Source of the DNA: an uncultured Oscillospiraceae bacterium
GTDB lineage: Bacteria > Bacillota > Clostridia > Oscillospirales > Oscillospiraceae
Reading direction: 5' to 3'
DNA: 12,682 bases
Assembly: GCA_934636305.1 (NCBI GenBank)
Contig: CAKUAM010000057.1
Span: forward strand, 1 to 12,682
Below, one piece after another: positions 6,907 to 12,682 of this stretch; the stretch's first letter is position 1; the number at the start of each line of letters is the position of its first letter. Both the position numbers and the translations under genes were made by a program. Under the pieces are notes generated by a model. The model was not told where the DNA came from. It saw only the letters and a list, made by a program, of their open reading frames with translations, and made no database searches.

Positions 6907-8124
6907 ATGAAGGCCCGGAAGCTTTTATTTGCACTTCTGACCATACTGCTTCTTTGTGCATCGGTCCATGCAGCTTCATATTCGGATGTATCCGACGCGC
7001 ATTGGGCGCACGATCAGATTGCGTACCTTGAAACGGAGATTGCCGGCTATCCGGATGGAACCTTCCGCCCGGACGCTCCCGTTTCGCGCGCAGAATTTGT
7101 AACGCTGCTTGCCCGCATTGCGTTCCCGGACGAGTGGAAGCAGGCCTCCGGCGGAGCGTGGTGGCAGGCTGCATATGAGGTCTGCACCGCGCACAATCTG
7201 CTTGCCGCAGTCACCGGCAGCCGCACGCAGGCCATGCCGCGCGGCGAAATTGCATCCGTGCTTGGGACGTTCTGCCATGGCTGGGGCGGCATCAATGAAA
7301 GAGCCGACGCCGCAGAGCAGGCCGTGATTAACTGGAAGGAGCAGCGCATGCAGAGCCGGGAGTGGCAGCCGCTGTTTTCTGACACGGCAGACATGGAGCG
7401 CAGCAGCACCGACCTGCGCACGTGCGCCAATCAGGGCTTGCTGACCGGGTATCCAGACAGCAGCTTCCGGCCCAAAAATGGCGTGACCCGGGCGGAGGCT
7501 GCGGCCATTCTCGCCCGGCTCAAGGCGCAGCTTGCCATGCGGGAAAAGAGCCTTTCCTACGTCTGCACCGTCGGGCAATCCTGGCTGATGCAGGACACAA
7601 GCGGGCAGAATGCGGCGCTGGCCCTTTATGCGCCGCTCAGCGGAAAAGAAATTCAGACGGTCCATATTCAAAAGGACAATCCGGTATCCTTGCTGTCGGG
7701 CCAGCTTCTGACCGGCTCTGACGGTATATATGTCTGGGGCCTTGCGGGTCTGTACCAGCGCAGGGGCAATACGCTGGAGCAGATCACCTCGGATCCCGTT
7801 CTGGATTTCTGCTGGTACGGCGACAATACGCTCTATTATCTGAGCTGGGAGGCATCCGAGCCCGTTCCGACGTATTATTCTGCCGCCATGTATTTCCCGT
7901 GCGCGTCCAGGGTAATGAAGCTGACAAAAACAGGACAGACTGCCGAGGCCGTTGTCCTGGCCGAGCGTGACGAGGAAAACTCCATGCAGAATCTGACGGA
8001 TATCTGCGTGGAGAGCGGAACAGTCTATGTGGCAGGCTCCTACTGCATGGGCATGATGGACGTGCATACTGCGCTCTATGAGGCAAAGGACGGCAAGCTT
8101 GTCGTTGTATTCGGAGAATACTGA
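6907..8124 (+). CDS. Secreted S-layer homology (SLH) domain protein with unrecognised C-terminal domain
   Basis: This 405-residue protein has a Sec-type signal peptide (basic KARK, hydrophobic 6-18, probable cleavage after VHA at 20-22). C17 is preceded by Leu rather than Gly, Ala or Ser, so I do not call a lipobox. SLH repeats appear at about 25-71 (GYPDGTFRPDAPVSRAE), weakly at 83-121, and at 157-205 (GYPDSSFRPKNGVTRAE). Such repeats bind pyruvylated secondary cell-wall polymers, so the protein is probably held at the cell surface. Residues 215-405 contain repeated short beta-like strands with Trp, Tyr and Gly (for example YVWGLAGLYQ, LYYLSW) suggesting a propeller-like fold; I do not recognise the family. 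AGAGGAG at 6894-6900 is the ribosome site, inside recN. A cell-wall protein tied to recN is unexpected; it may simply ride on the operon. Confidence 0.85.
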   Translation: MKARKLLFALLTILLLCASVHAASYSDVSDAHWAHDQIAYLETEIAGYPDGTFRPDAPVSRAEFVTLLARIAFPDEWKQASGGAWWQAAYEVCTAHNLLAAVTGSRTQAMPRGEIASVLGTFCHGWGGINERADAAEQAVINWKEQRMQSREWQPLFSDTADMERSSTDLRTCANQGLLTGYPDSSFRPKNGVTRAEAAAILARLKAQLAMREKSLSYVCTVGQSWLMQDTSGQNAALALYAPLSGKEIQTVHIQKDNPVSLLSGQLLTGSDGIYVWGLAGLYQRRGNTLEQITSDPVLDFCWYGDNTLYYLSWEASEPVPTYYSAAMYFPCASRVMKLTKTGQTAEAVVLAERDEENSMQNLTDICVESGTVYVAGSYCMGMMDVHTALYEAKDGKLVVVFGEY

Positions 8125-8150
8125 GACGTCATTGACATCATTTAAGATCC

Positions 8151-8179
8151 TTGACATTTTTATTCTATGGATGTAGAAT
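8151..8179 (+). promoter_or_regulatory. Sigma-A promoter of the blaI-type repressor operon
   Basis: A perfect -35 TTGACA (8151-8156) is separated by 17 bases from TAGAAT (8174-8179), one mismatch from the -10 consensus. The spacer and -10 are covered by the first operator, as expected of an autorepressed promoter. It lies 26 bases after the SLH gene stop; no terminator separates the two. Confidence 0.82.
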
Positions 8180-8199
8180 AATTCTACAAATATAGAATA
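8161..8199. promoter_or_regulatory. Two tandem operators, probable BlaI-family binding sites
   Basis: Site 1 is ATTCTA (8162-8167), six bases, TAGAAT (8174-8179). Site 2 is ATTCTA (8181-8186), six bases, TAGAAT (8193-8198). Their repeat period is 19 bp, close to two helical turns. Each core reads CTAnnnnnnTAG with partial TACA/TGTA halves (site 1 has TGTA on the right, site 2 has TACA on the left), resembling the BlaI/MecI/CopY TACAnnTGTA core. Site 1 covers the -10 hexamer and site 2 the likely transcription start, so bound repressor would block initiation. The assignment to the adjacent repressor is inference from position and symmetry. Confidence 0.8.
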
Positions 8200-8218
8200 A
8201 AAATGGAGAGGATCTTTT

Positions 8219-8599
8219 ATGCTATCTTCCGTTCGTCGGCTGCCGGACGCCGAGCTGGCCGTGATGCAGGCCATCTGGGCCGAAACGCCGCCGGTTTCGC
8301 GCGCGCAGATCCACGTACACCTGGAAGCGGCGCAGCACCCCATGGCGGAGACAACGCTTCTGACGCTTTTGTCAAGACTGGCAGAAAAGGGCTTTGTCCG
8401 CGTCGAGCGCACGGGCCGCAGCGCAAGCTATGTCCCGCTTGTCTGTGCGCAGGACTATCTAGCCCAGCAAAGCCGGCGCTTTCTTGACCAGCTGTGCGGC
8501 GGGAGCATGCCGGCCTTTGCTGCTGCGCTCTGCGGCGGCGGACTGACCAGGCAGGAGCTGCAGCAGCTGCGGGAGCTTCTGGAGCGCGATGCATTATGA
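8219..8599 (+). CDS. BlaI/MecI/CopY family transcriptional repressor
   Basis: This 126-residue cytoplasmic repressor has the family's opening LPDAELAVMQAIW (8-20) and winged-helix core, with recognition-helix region ETTLLTLLSRLAEKGFV (44-60) followed by a wing at VERTGRSASYVPL. The C-terminal part (about 78-126) is the dimerisation helix bundle. In BlaI and MecI the repressor is inactivated by proteolysis when the partner sensor is triggered; the scissile position cannot be placed with certainty here. Start ATG 8219 has GGAGAGG at 8205-8211, seven bases upstream. The gene overlaps the M56 protease gene by ATGA, and twin operators lie in its own promoter, so the pair is probably autoregulated. 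No beta-lactamase or copper gene is adjacent, so the regulon is unknown. Confidence 0.92.
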   Translation: MLSSVRRLPDAELAVMQAIWAETPPVSRAQIHVHLEAAQHPMAETTLLTLLSRLAEKGFVRVERTGRSASYVPLVCAQDYLAQQSRRFLDQLCGGSMPAFAAALCGGGLTRQELQQLRELLERDAL

Positions 8600-10059
8600 G
8601 TACAGGCATTCTTTGGCGGGTGCTTCTTTCCGCCTTTGCTGCCGTCATGCTGACCTGGCGCGTCTGGGACCGCACGAATAAGGAGCTGCATCCCAAGGAC
8701 GAAGCAGCTCCCCGCTACCTTCCGTATGCGGTGGATATGCTGCCGCTGATTGTGCTGGCGCTTGTGGTCGTATCCCTTGCGGCGGGCGGGTGGAAGCTGG
8801 CGGCGCAGGAGCTTCTGAGCATTCTGCTGGTCATTTTTCTGCAGGTCTGCGTGTATGACGCTGTCCTTCTTGCGCTGCTGCCGTTTCTGCGGCGGCACAT
8901 CAGCGCCAGAACCTGCGCGCTTTTGTGGCTGCTGCCGAATTATCTGTATATTCTGAACTACAACTTCTATACGCGTCTGCTGAAGCCGAACTGGGTCGTG
9001 TACACAAAAGGGACGCTTGCCTATGTGCTGCTGGCCGTGTGGGCGGCTGGATTTCTGCTTGTGATGGGCTGGAACACACTTTCCCATCTGGTGTTTCGTG
9101 CGCAGCTGCTTAAAAATGCTGTGCCGGTCCATGAGCCGGAGGTGCTGGCTATCTGGCAGCAGGAGCTGACACGCGCCGGGATTGGAACCTGCAAATGCCG
9201 CCTGGTGCGTTCGGCGCGAACGGCGACGCCCTTGACAATCGGGCTTTTTTCGCGTACAACCTGCGTGGTGCTGCCGATGCGCGGCTATACGCCGGAGGAG
9301 CTGACCCTTGCGCTGCGTCATGAACTGATCCACATTGGGCGCGAGGATGCACGGGGAAAGTTTTTCCTCGTATTCTGTACGGCCATGTGCTGGTTCAATC
9401 CGCTTTTGTGGATTGCCATGCGCAAAAGCGCGGACGATTTTGAACGCAGCTGTGACGAGACGGTGCTGCTTGGCGAGGATCGCAGCGTGCGCCGGCAGTA
9501 CGCCTCGCTTCTTCTGCAGACGGCGGGCGACGAGCGCGGCTTTACAACGTGCCTGTCCGCCTCGGCAGCGGCGCTGCGGTACCGGCTCAAGAGCATTATG
9601 GAGCCCGCAAACAGGCGCTCCGGTGTGATATTGGCAGGCGTGCTGTTTTTCGTACTGCTTCTGAGCTGCGGGCGCATCGCCCTGGCATACGATGGCCAGA
9701 CAGGAGCCGTCCGGATTTTTCAGGGGCAGGCGTTCTCCGCCTTTTCCGTCCGTACCGCACGCCAGTGGGACACAGCGGGAGATACCGATCTGCGCTGTAC
9801 AGACGAAGCTTCGCTCTGCAGCTATCTTTCCGGGCTGGAGCTGTGCGAGCTGACCGGGGATTACGATTTTTCAGAGGACTCGCGGGAGCTGACTCTGATT
9901 TTTGACACGCCGCAGGGTGTGCTCGGCGTGACGCTCTATGACCGGGCAGTCCGGCTGTCCCCCCTGTACGGCGAGAAGCCGCGCGCACAGACCTGGTATC
10001 TGCCGGAGGGGATAAGCTGGACCCAGATCGACAGCTGGCTGCAGCCGGAAACAGCGTAA
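8596..10059 (+). CDS. M56-family membrane metallopeptidase, BlaR1/MecR1-like sensor protease
   Basis: This 487-residue integral membrane protein has hydrophobic segments at about 5-21, 46-64, 73-97, 105-122, 138-158, 254-274 and 342-360. The cytoplasm-facing zinc protease domain has HELIH at 242-246 (H242, E243, H246), with FNPLLW (267-272) and ERSCDE (283-288) supplying the likely third ligand region, as in BlaR1/MecR1. After the last membrane segment, residues 365-487 form an extracytoplasmic domain rich in Asp, Leu and Tyr that lacks the SxxK and related motifs of the penicillin-binding sensor of BlaR1, so beta-lactam sensing is unlikely. ATG 8596 is chosen because it overlaps the repressor stop; an upstream in-frame ATG at 8494 lies inside the repressor gene. 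By family analogy it relays an envelope signal by cleaving, or triggering cleavage of, the repressor. Confidence 0.9.
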   Translation: MSTGILWRVLLSAFAAVMLTWRVWDRTNKELHPKDEAAPRYLPYAVDMLPLIVLALVVVSLAAGGWKLAAQELLSILLVIFLQVCVYDAVLLALLPFLRRHISARTCALLWLLPNYLYILNYNFYTRLLKPNWVVYTKGTLAYVLLAVWAAGFLLVMGWNTLSHLVFRAQLLKNAVPVHEPEVLAIWQQELTRAGIGTCKCRLVRSARTATPLTIGLFSRTTCVVLPMRGYTPEELTLALRHELIHIGREDARGKFFLVFCTAMCWFNPLLWIAMRKSADDFERSCDETVLLGEDRSVRRQYASLLLQTAGDERGFTTCLSASAAALRYRLKSIMEPANRRSGVILAGVLFFVLLLSCGRIALAYDGQTGAVRIFQGQAFSAFSVRTARQWDTAGDTDLRCTDEASLCSYLSGLELCELTGDYDFSEDSRELTLIFDTPQGVLGVTLYDRAVRLSPLYGEKPRAQTWYLPEGISWTQIDSWLQPETA

Positions 10060-10072
10060 CCGGAAGAAATGG

Positions 10073-10101
10073 TTGACAAAGCAGGTTCTTCTCGCTATAA
10101 T
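10073..10101 (+). promoter_or_regulatory. Consensus sigma-A promoter of the T-box/tyrS operon
   Basis: TTGACA (10073-10078), a 17-base spacer and TATAAT (10096-10101) match the vegetative promoter consensus exactly. Transcription would start near 10108-10110, placing the whole T-box leader in the transcript. The promoter begins 13 bases after the M56 gene stop. A strong promoter is expected where control is by termination in the leader. Confidence 0.92.
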
Positions 10102-10108
10102 TCAAATA

Positions 10109-10378
10109 CAATATCGTGACAGTGATGAAGGGAAGAAGTATCCTGCAAGACGTCTGCAGAGAGTTTCCGGTTGGTGCAAGGAAACAGGCGCAGCAGGGGA
10201 ATACATCCCGGAGCTGCCCTCTGAAAGGTATGTTGGCCGAGTAGGGGTGTGTCGGGTGCGCCCGTTATCGCGCAGGGGCGTGTTGGCGCTCCGTAAGGTC
10301 GTTTCCGTGAGGGGGCGGCAAACCAGAGGTGGTACCGCGATCATTCGCCCTCTGCTCGTTTGAGCAGGGGGCGTTTTT
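10109..10378 (+). ncRNA. Tyrosine T-box riboswitch leader
   Basis: This leader senses uncharged tRNA(Tyr) and turns on downstream genes when tyrosyl-tRNA is scarce. Stem I shows an AGTA element (10137-10140), the distal-loop signature with AGAGAG and GGTTGGTG (about 10158-10177), and the specifier GAA-TAC-A with TAC, a tyrosine codon, at 10202-10204. The T-box proper, AGAGGTGGTACCGCG, is at 10325-10339. Its TGGT bulge pairs with an ACCA 3' end, which fits the discriminator A of tRNA(Tyr). CAGAGG 10324-10329 can pair with CCTCTG 10349-10354 to form the antiterminator, which excludes the terminator. Tyrosyl-tRNA synthetase lies downstream, agreeing with the specifier. The 5' boundary is inferred from the promoter. 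Confidence 0.96.
10346..10378 (+). terminator. T-box-controlled intrinsic terminator
   Basis: A 12-bp stem (10346-10357 with 10362-10373, one G-U pair) closes on a GTTT loop and is followed by five T residues. Its 5' arm contains the CCTCTG needed for the antiterminator, so the two structures are mutually exclusive. Confidence 0.95.
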
Positions 10379-10396
10379 GACACAAAGGAGCAGTCT

Positions 10397-10696
10397 ATGC
10401 GGCAGAAAACCTGTTCCGCCTGCGGCGGGAAAATGCAGAATATCGGAAATATGGAGCTGCAGAAGGGGAGGTTCAGCGTTCTCTTTGGCCACTGGGATCA
10501 GCTCCTGGCAGGCACGCTGGACGTAGACGTGGAATGCTGCACGCACTGCAGAAAGCTCGAGTTTTACCTGCTTGGCGACGCCAAGGCGCCGGAACCGAGC
10601 GGCATCGGGCAGACTGCCTGCCCTTATTGCGGCGAGACGCACGACATGGACGACGCCATCTGCCCGCACTGCGGCAAACGCCTGATGGAATTGTAA
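10397..10696 (+). CDS. Small zinc-ribbon protein
   Basis: This 99-residue cytoplasmic protein has three cysteine pairs: CSAC (6-9) with CTHC (48-51), probably one zinc site, and a C-terminal CPYC/CPHC pair forming a second compact zinc ribbon. The segment ending CRKLEFYLLG resembles short Firmicutes zinc-ribbon proteins annotated as nucleic-acid binding, but no function can be assigned. Start ATG 10397 has AAAGGAG at 10384-10390, six bases upstream. It is the first gene behind the T-box terminator, so its expression should rise with uncharged tRNA(Tyr). It lies 25 bases before the next gene's start codon. Confidence 0.82.
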   Translation: MRQKTCSACGGKMQNIGNMELQKGRFSVLFGHWDQLLAGTLDVDVECCTHCRKLEFYLLGDAKAPEPSGIGQTACPYCGETHDMDDAICPHCGKRLMEL

Positions 10697-10721
10697 ATCC
10701 CCCTACTTGATGGAGGAAGCC

Positions 10722-11234
10722 ATGAAAAAGTCACACAAAATCCTGCTGGTACTCGCTCTTTTGGTCGCAGCCGCGGTCGTGATCGTGATATCAAATCTGC
10801 CCATAGCCAAAACGCAGGAGGCGGTGGGAGAGCTGCTTCGGAAGAAGCTTGACCTCCCGCAGGACGCTGTCATAACCTGCGCTGGAGACTATACGGCGGA
10901 TGCGTATACAATGCTCTGGTTTAGAATACAGAATCAGGACATGACGCTTTATCGGGCTGTGGACTGCCGTGTGCTGAATAACGGAGGCTATTGGGTGAAA
11001 AAGATATACACCCCCAGCGCATACGCGCGGAATATCGTGCACGTTGTATGGCGGTATACATGCGATATTGTTCTCATCAACAATTCCGACTGCCGTTCGA
11101 TCGTTTATCATACCTCTTACGATGAGGAGAAAACGGAGCTTTCGTCCGGAGACATTCCGTATATCTTTTTATTGCCGCAGTCTGGCTACTTCACATGCGA
11201 TTTTCTGGACGCTGCCGGAAACAGCATCCGATAA
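10722..11234 (+). CDS. Hypothetical membrane-anchored or secreted protein
   Basis: This 170-residue protein starts with a basic MKKSHK, then a hydrophobic stretch (about 7-24), without a clear lipobox or cleavage site, so it is either a single-pass anchor or a signal peptide. The exported part (25-170) is rich in Tyr, Asp and Cys, with tracts such as TMLWFRIQNQ and GYFTCDFLDAAG that suggest a small beta-rich domain. I do not recognise the family. The start is ATG 10722 because GGAGG (10712-10716) precedes it by five bases; the upstream TTG 10707 and ATG 10710 overlap that site. It reads visibly more AT-rich than its neighbours, hinting at acquisition. It sits between the tyrosine T-box and tyrS. 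Confidence 0.72.
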   Translation: MKKSHKILLVLALLVAAAVVIVISNLPIAKTQEAVGELLRKKLDLPQDAVITCAGDYTADAYTMLWFRIQNQDMTLYRAVDCRVLNNGGYWVKKIYTPSAYARNIVHVVWRYTCDIVLINNSDCRSIVYHTSYDEEKTELSSGDIPYIFLLPQSGYFTCDFLDAAGNSIR

Positions 11235-11279
11235 TTATTAAAAATTAAAAATTTTTCAATCATAGAAGGAGAAATCACA

Positions 11280-12506
11280 ATGGGTATTTACGAAGAACTG
11301 CAGGCCAGAGGCCTTGTCAAGCAGGTCACAAACGAGCCGGAGATCCGCGAAATGGTCAATGCCGGCAAGGCTAAATTCTATATTGGCTTTGACTGCACGG
11401 CAGATTCCCTGACCGCCGGCCATTTCATGGCGCTGACGCTTATGAAGCGTCTGCAGATGGCGGGCAACCAGCCTGTCGCGCTCATCGGCGGCGGCACGAC
11501 CATGATCGGCGACCCGTCCGGCCGCACCGACATGCGCAAGATGCTCACCAAGGAGGACATCAATCACAACGCTGAGTGCTTCAAGCGGCAGATGGAGCGC
11601 TTCATTGACTTCGGCGAGGGCAAGGCCATCATGGTCAACAATGCCGACTGGCTGCTAAACCTCAATTATGTTGAGCTGCTGCGTGAGGTCGGCGCATGCT
11701 TCTCGGTCAACAACATGCTCCGCGCCGAGTGCTACAAGCAGCGCATGGAAAAGGGTCTGAGCTTCCTGGAGTTCAACTACATGATTATGCAGTCCTACGA
11801 CTTCTATCATCTGTTCCAGCATTACGGCTGCAACATGCAGTTCGGCGGCGACGATCAGTGGTCGAACATGCTGGGCGGCACAGAGCTCATCCGCCGCAAA
11901 CTTGGCAAGGACGCACACGCCATGACCATCACGCTTCTGACCGACTCACAGGGCAAGAAGATGGGCAAGACTGCCGGCAACGCCGTCTGGCTCGACGCGA
12001 ATAAGACCAGCCCCTTTGCGTTCTATCAGTACTGGCGCAATGTCGATGACGCCGACGTCATGAAGTGCATCCGCATGCTGACGTTCCTTCCGCTCGAGCA
12101 GATCGACGAGATGGATCACTGGGAGGGCAGCCAGCTCAACCGCGCAAAGGAGATTCTTGCCTATGAGCTGACGCAGATGGTGCACGGCGAGGAAGAAGCC
12201 AAAAAGGCGGAGGCCTCGGCCAAGGCGCTCTTTGGCGGCAGCGGCAACAGCGAGAACATGCCCTCGACAGAGCTGACAGACGATGATTTTACGGACGGTA
12301 CGATCGATACGCTGACGCTTCTTGCCAAGTGCGGTCTGGCCGCCTCCAAGGGCGAAGGACGCCGGCTGGTCCAGCAGGGCGGCATCAGTGTGAATGATGC
12401 AAAGGTCACAGATTTTGCAACGACGTTTGAAAAATCTGTCTTTGCCGGCGACGGAGCCATCATCCGCAAAGGCAAAAAGGTATTCCACAAGGCGTTTGTG
12501 AAATAA
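11280..12506 (+). CDS. tyrS: Tyrosyl-tRNA synthetase (class I)
   Basis: TyrS activates tyrosine with ATP and charges tRNA(Tyr). The 408-residue product has FYIGFDCTADSL at 33-44 (the YxGFDPTADSL block), the HIGH-equivalent reading TAGH at 45-48, IGDPSGR at 76-82, GGDDQWSN at 189-196 and the KMSKS-equivalent KMGKT at 227-231, a normal TyrS form. A C-terminal S4 domain follows (about 340-405). Thr40 of the nucleotide-binding site is kept, but the first HIGH histidine (His45 in the Bacillus stearothermophilus enzyme) is Thr. Start ATG 11280 has GAAGGAG at 11265-11271, eight bases upstream. Control by the tyrosine T-box is likely, with readthrough across two small genes. The preceding gap (11235-11263) is very AT-rich and has no clear promoter. 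Confidence 0.95.
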   Translation: MGIYEELQARGLVKQVTNEPEIREMVNAGKAKFYIGFDCTADSLTAGHFMALTLMKRLQMAGNQPVALIGGGTTMIGDPSGRTDMRKMLTKEDINHNAECFKRQMERFIDFGEGKAIMVNNADWLLNLNYVELLREVGACFSVNNMLRAECYKQRMEKGLSFLEFNYMIMQSYDFYHLFQHYGCNMQFGGDDQWSNMLGGTELIRRKLGKDAHAMTITLLTDSQGKKMGKTAGNAVWLDANKTSPFAFYQYWRNVDDADVMKCIRMLTFLPLEQIDEMDHWEGSQLNRAKEILAYELTQMVHGEEEAKKAEASAKALFGGSGNSENMPSTELTDDDFTDGTIDTLTLLAKCGLAASKGEGRRLVQQGGISVNDAKVTDFATTFEKSVFAGDGAIIRKGKKVFHKAFVK

Positions 12507-12514
12507 TATTTTTC

Positions 12515-12546
12515 CAACAGCCCGGCTATGATATGCCGGGCTGTTG
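12515..12546 (+). terminator. GC-rich hairpin after tyrS, likely terminator without a U-tract
   Basis: CAACAGCCCGGC (12515-12526) and GCCGGGCTGTTG (12535-12546) form a perfect 12-bp stem around an eight-base loop, eight bases after the tyrS stop. No T-run follows on the + strand, and on the minus strand the hairpin is followed by A residues, so termination may be incomplete or the hairpin may stabilise the 3' end. Confidence 0.6.
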
Positions 12547-12553
12547 CATGTGA

Positions 12554-12570
12554 TTAACAAATATTGTTAA
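12554..12570. repeat. AT-rich 7-bp inverted repeat
   Basis: TTAACAA (12554-12560) and TTGTTAA (12564-12570) are perfect reverse complements around ATA. Its function is not known; it could be a protein-binding site for a promoter of a gene beyond the window, or chance in AT-rich DNA. Confidence 0.45.
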
Positions 12571-12585
12571 ATGGACAACGAATTT

Positions 12586-12625
12586 CAACATTTTCTTTTT
12601 TGTCCCGTCAAAAAAGAAAATATTG
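12586..12625. repeat. 17-bp near-perfect inverted repeat, A/T-rich stem-loop
   Basis: The arms 12586-12602 and 12609-12625 match as reverse complements at 16 of 17 positions around a TCCCGT loop. The one mismatch becomes a G-U pair in a minus-strand transcript, a slight hint that the element acts in RNA read leftward. It may belong to the convergent 3' ends here or to a dispersed intergenic repeat. Confidence 0.6.
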
Positions 12626-12626
12626 A

Positions 12627-12670
12627 GAAAAGAAAAAAGACGACCGGGGGGATTCCGAATTTCCCCCCGG
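12627..12670 (-). terminator. Probable intrinsic terminator of a minus-strand gene to the right
   Basis: CCGGGGGGA (12644-12652) and TCCCCCCGG (12662-12670) form a nine-bp GC-rich stem around a nine-base loop. Read on the minus strand, the stem is followed after five bases by a T-rich tract (complement of the A-run at 12627-12638), the layout of a Rho-independent terminator. The gene it would serve lies outside the window. Confidence 0.55.
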
Positions 12671-12682
12671 AACCCCCTTGAA

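Noticed and set aside
6976..8412. Long minus-strand open frame (478 codons) across the SLH gene, the promoter and the repressor
   Set aside because: It runs through a clear sigma-A promoter with operators and two supported genes; it is a compositional shadow.
11958..11972. Defective KMSKS motif in TyrS (KMGKT)
   Set aside because: TyrS enzymes normally have KFGKT/KMGKT-type variants with both lysines, so this is an ordinary form.
12554..12570. Rex (redox repressor) operator
   Set aside because: Clostridial Rex sites read TTGTTAA-N4-TTAACAA; here the halves are in the opposite order with three bases between them.

Overview
The window reads as chromosomal DNA from a fairly GC-rich anaerobic Firmicute, most likely a Clostridia member of the Oscillospiraceae/Ruminococcaceae kind. 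The pointers are GGAGG-type ribosome binding sites, a TTG start, a T-box leader with a consensus sigma-A promoter, an SLH-domain protein, a BlaI/M56 pair, and the Firmicutes gene order dxs-tlyA-nadK-argR-recN. The species call is inference; no rRNA or tRNA gene is present. All recognised genes lie on the + strand.

Region 1 (1 to about 8124) is one long operon-like run. It opens with a roughly 480-nt untranslated, highly structured segment that I identify as an OLE (ornate large extremophilic) RNA, or most of one. Next comes oapA, encoding the small membrane protein that partners OLE RNA. Then follow dxs (isoprenoid, thiamine and pyridoxal precursor synthesis), tlyA (rRNA 2'-O-methyltransferase), nadK (NADP synthesis), argR (arginine repressor), recN (DNA repair) and a secreted SLH-domain protein. 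Most junctions overlap or are under 25 nt. The exception is the 107-nt oapA-dxs gap, which holds a long inverted repeat.

Region 2 (8125-10059) is a two-gene regulatory cassette: a BlaI/MecI-family repressor and an overlapping M56 (BlaR1/MecR1-like) membrane metalloprotease. A sigma-A promoter carries two tandem inverted-repeat operators. No beta-lactamase or penicillin-binding sensor domain is present, so the signal and targets are unknown.

Region 3 (10060-12546) begins with a perfect TTGACA-N17-TATAAT promoter and a tyrosine T-box leader (specifier UAC, acceptor bulge UGGU, intrinsic terminator). Two small unrelated genes follow, a zinc-ribbon protein and an unrecognised membrane-anchored protein, and then tyrS. 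The TyrS has Thr where the first His of the HIGH motif is expected. A GC-rich hairpin follows tyrS.

Region 4 (12547-12682) has no gene but holds three further inverted repeats. One looks like an intrinsic terminator for a minus-strand gene lying to the right of the window.
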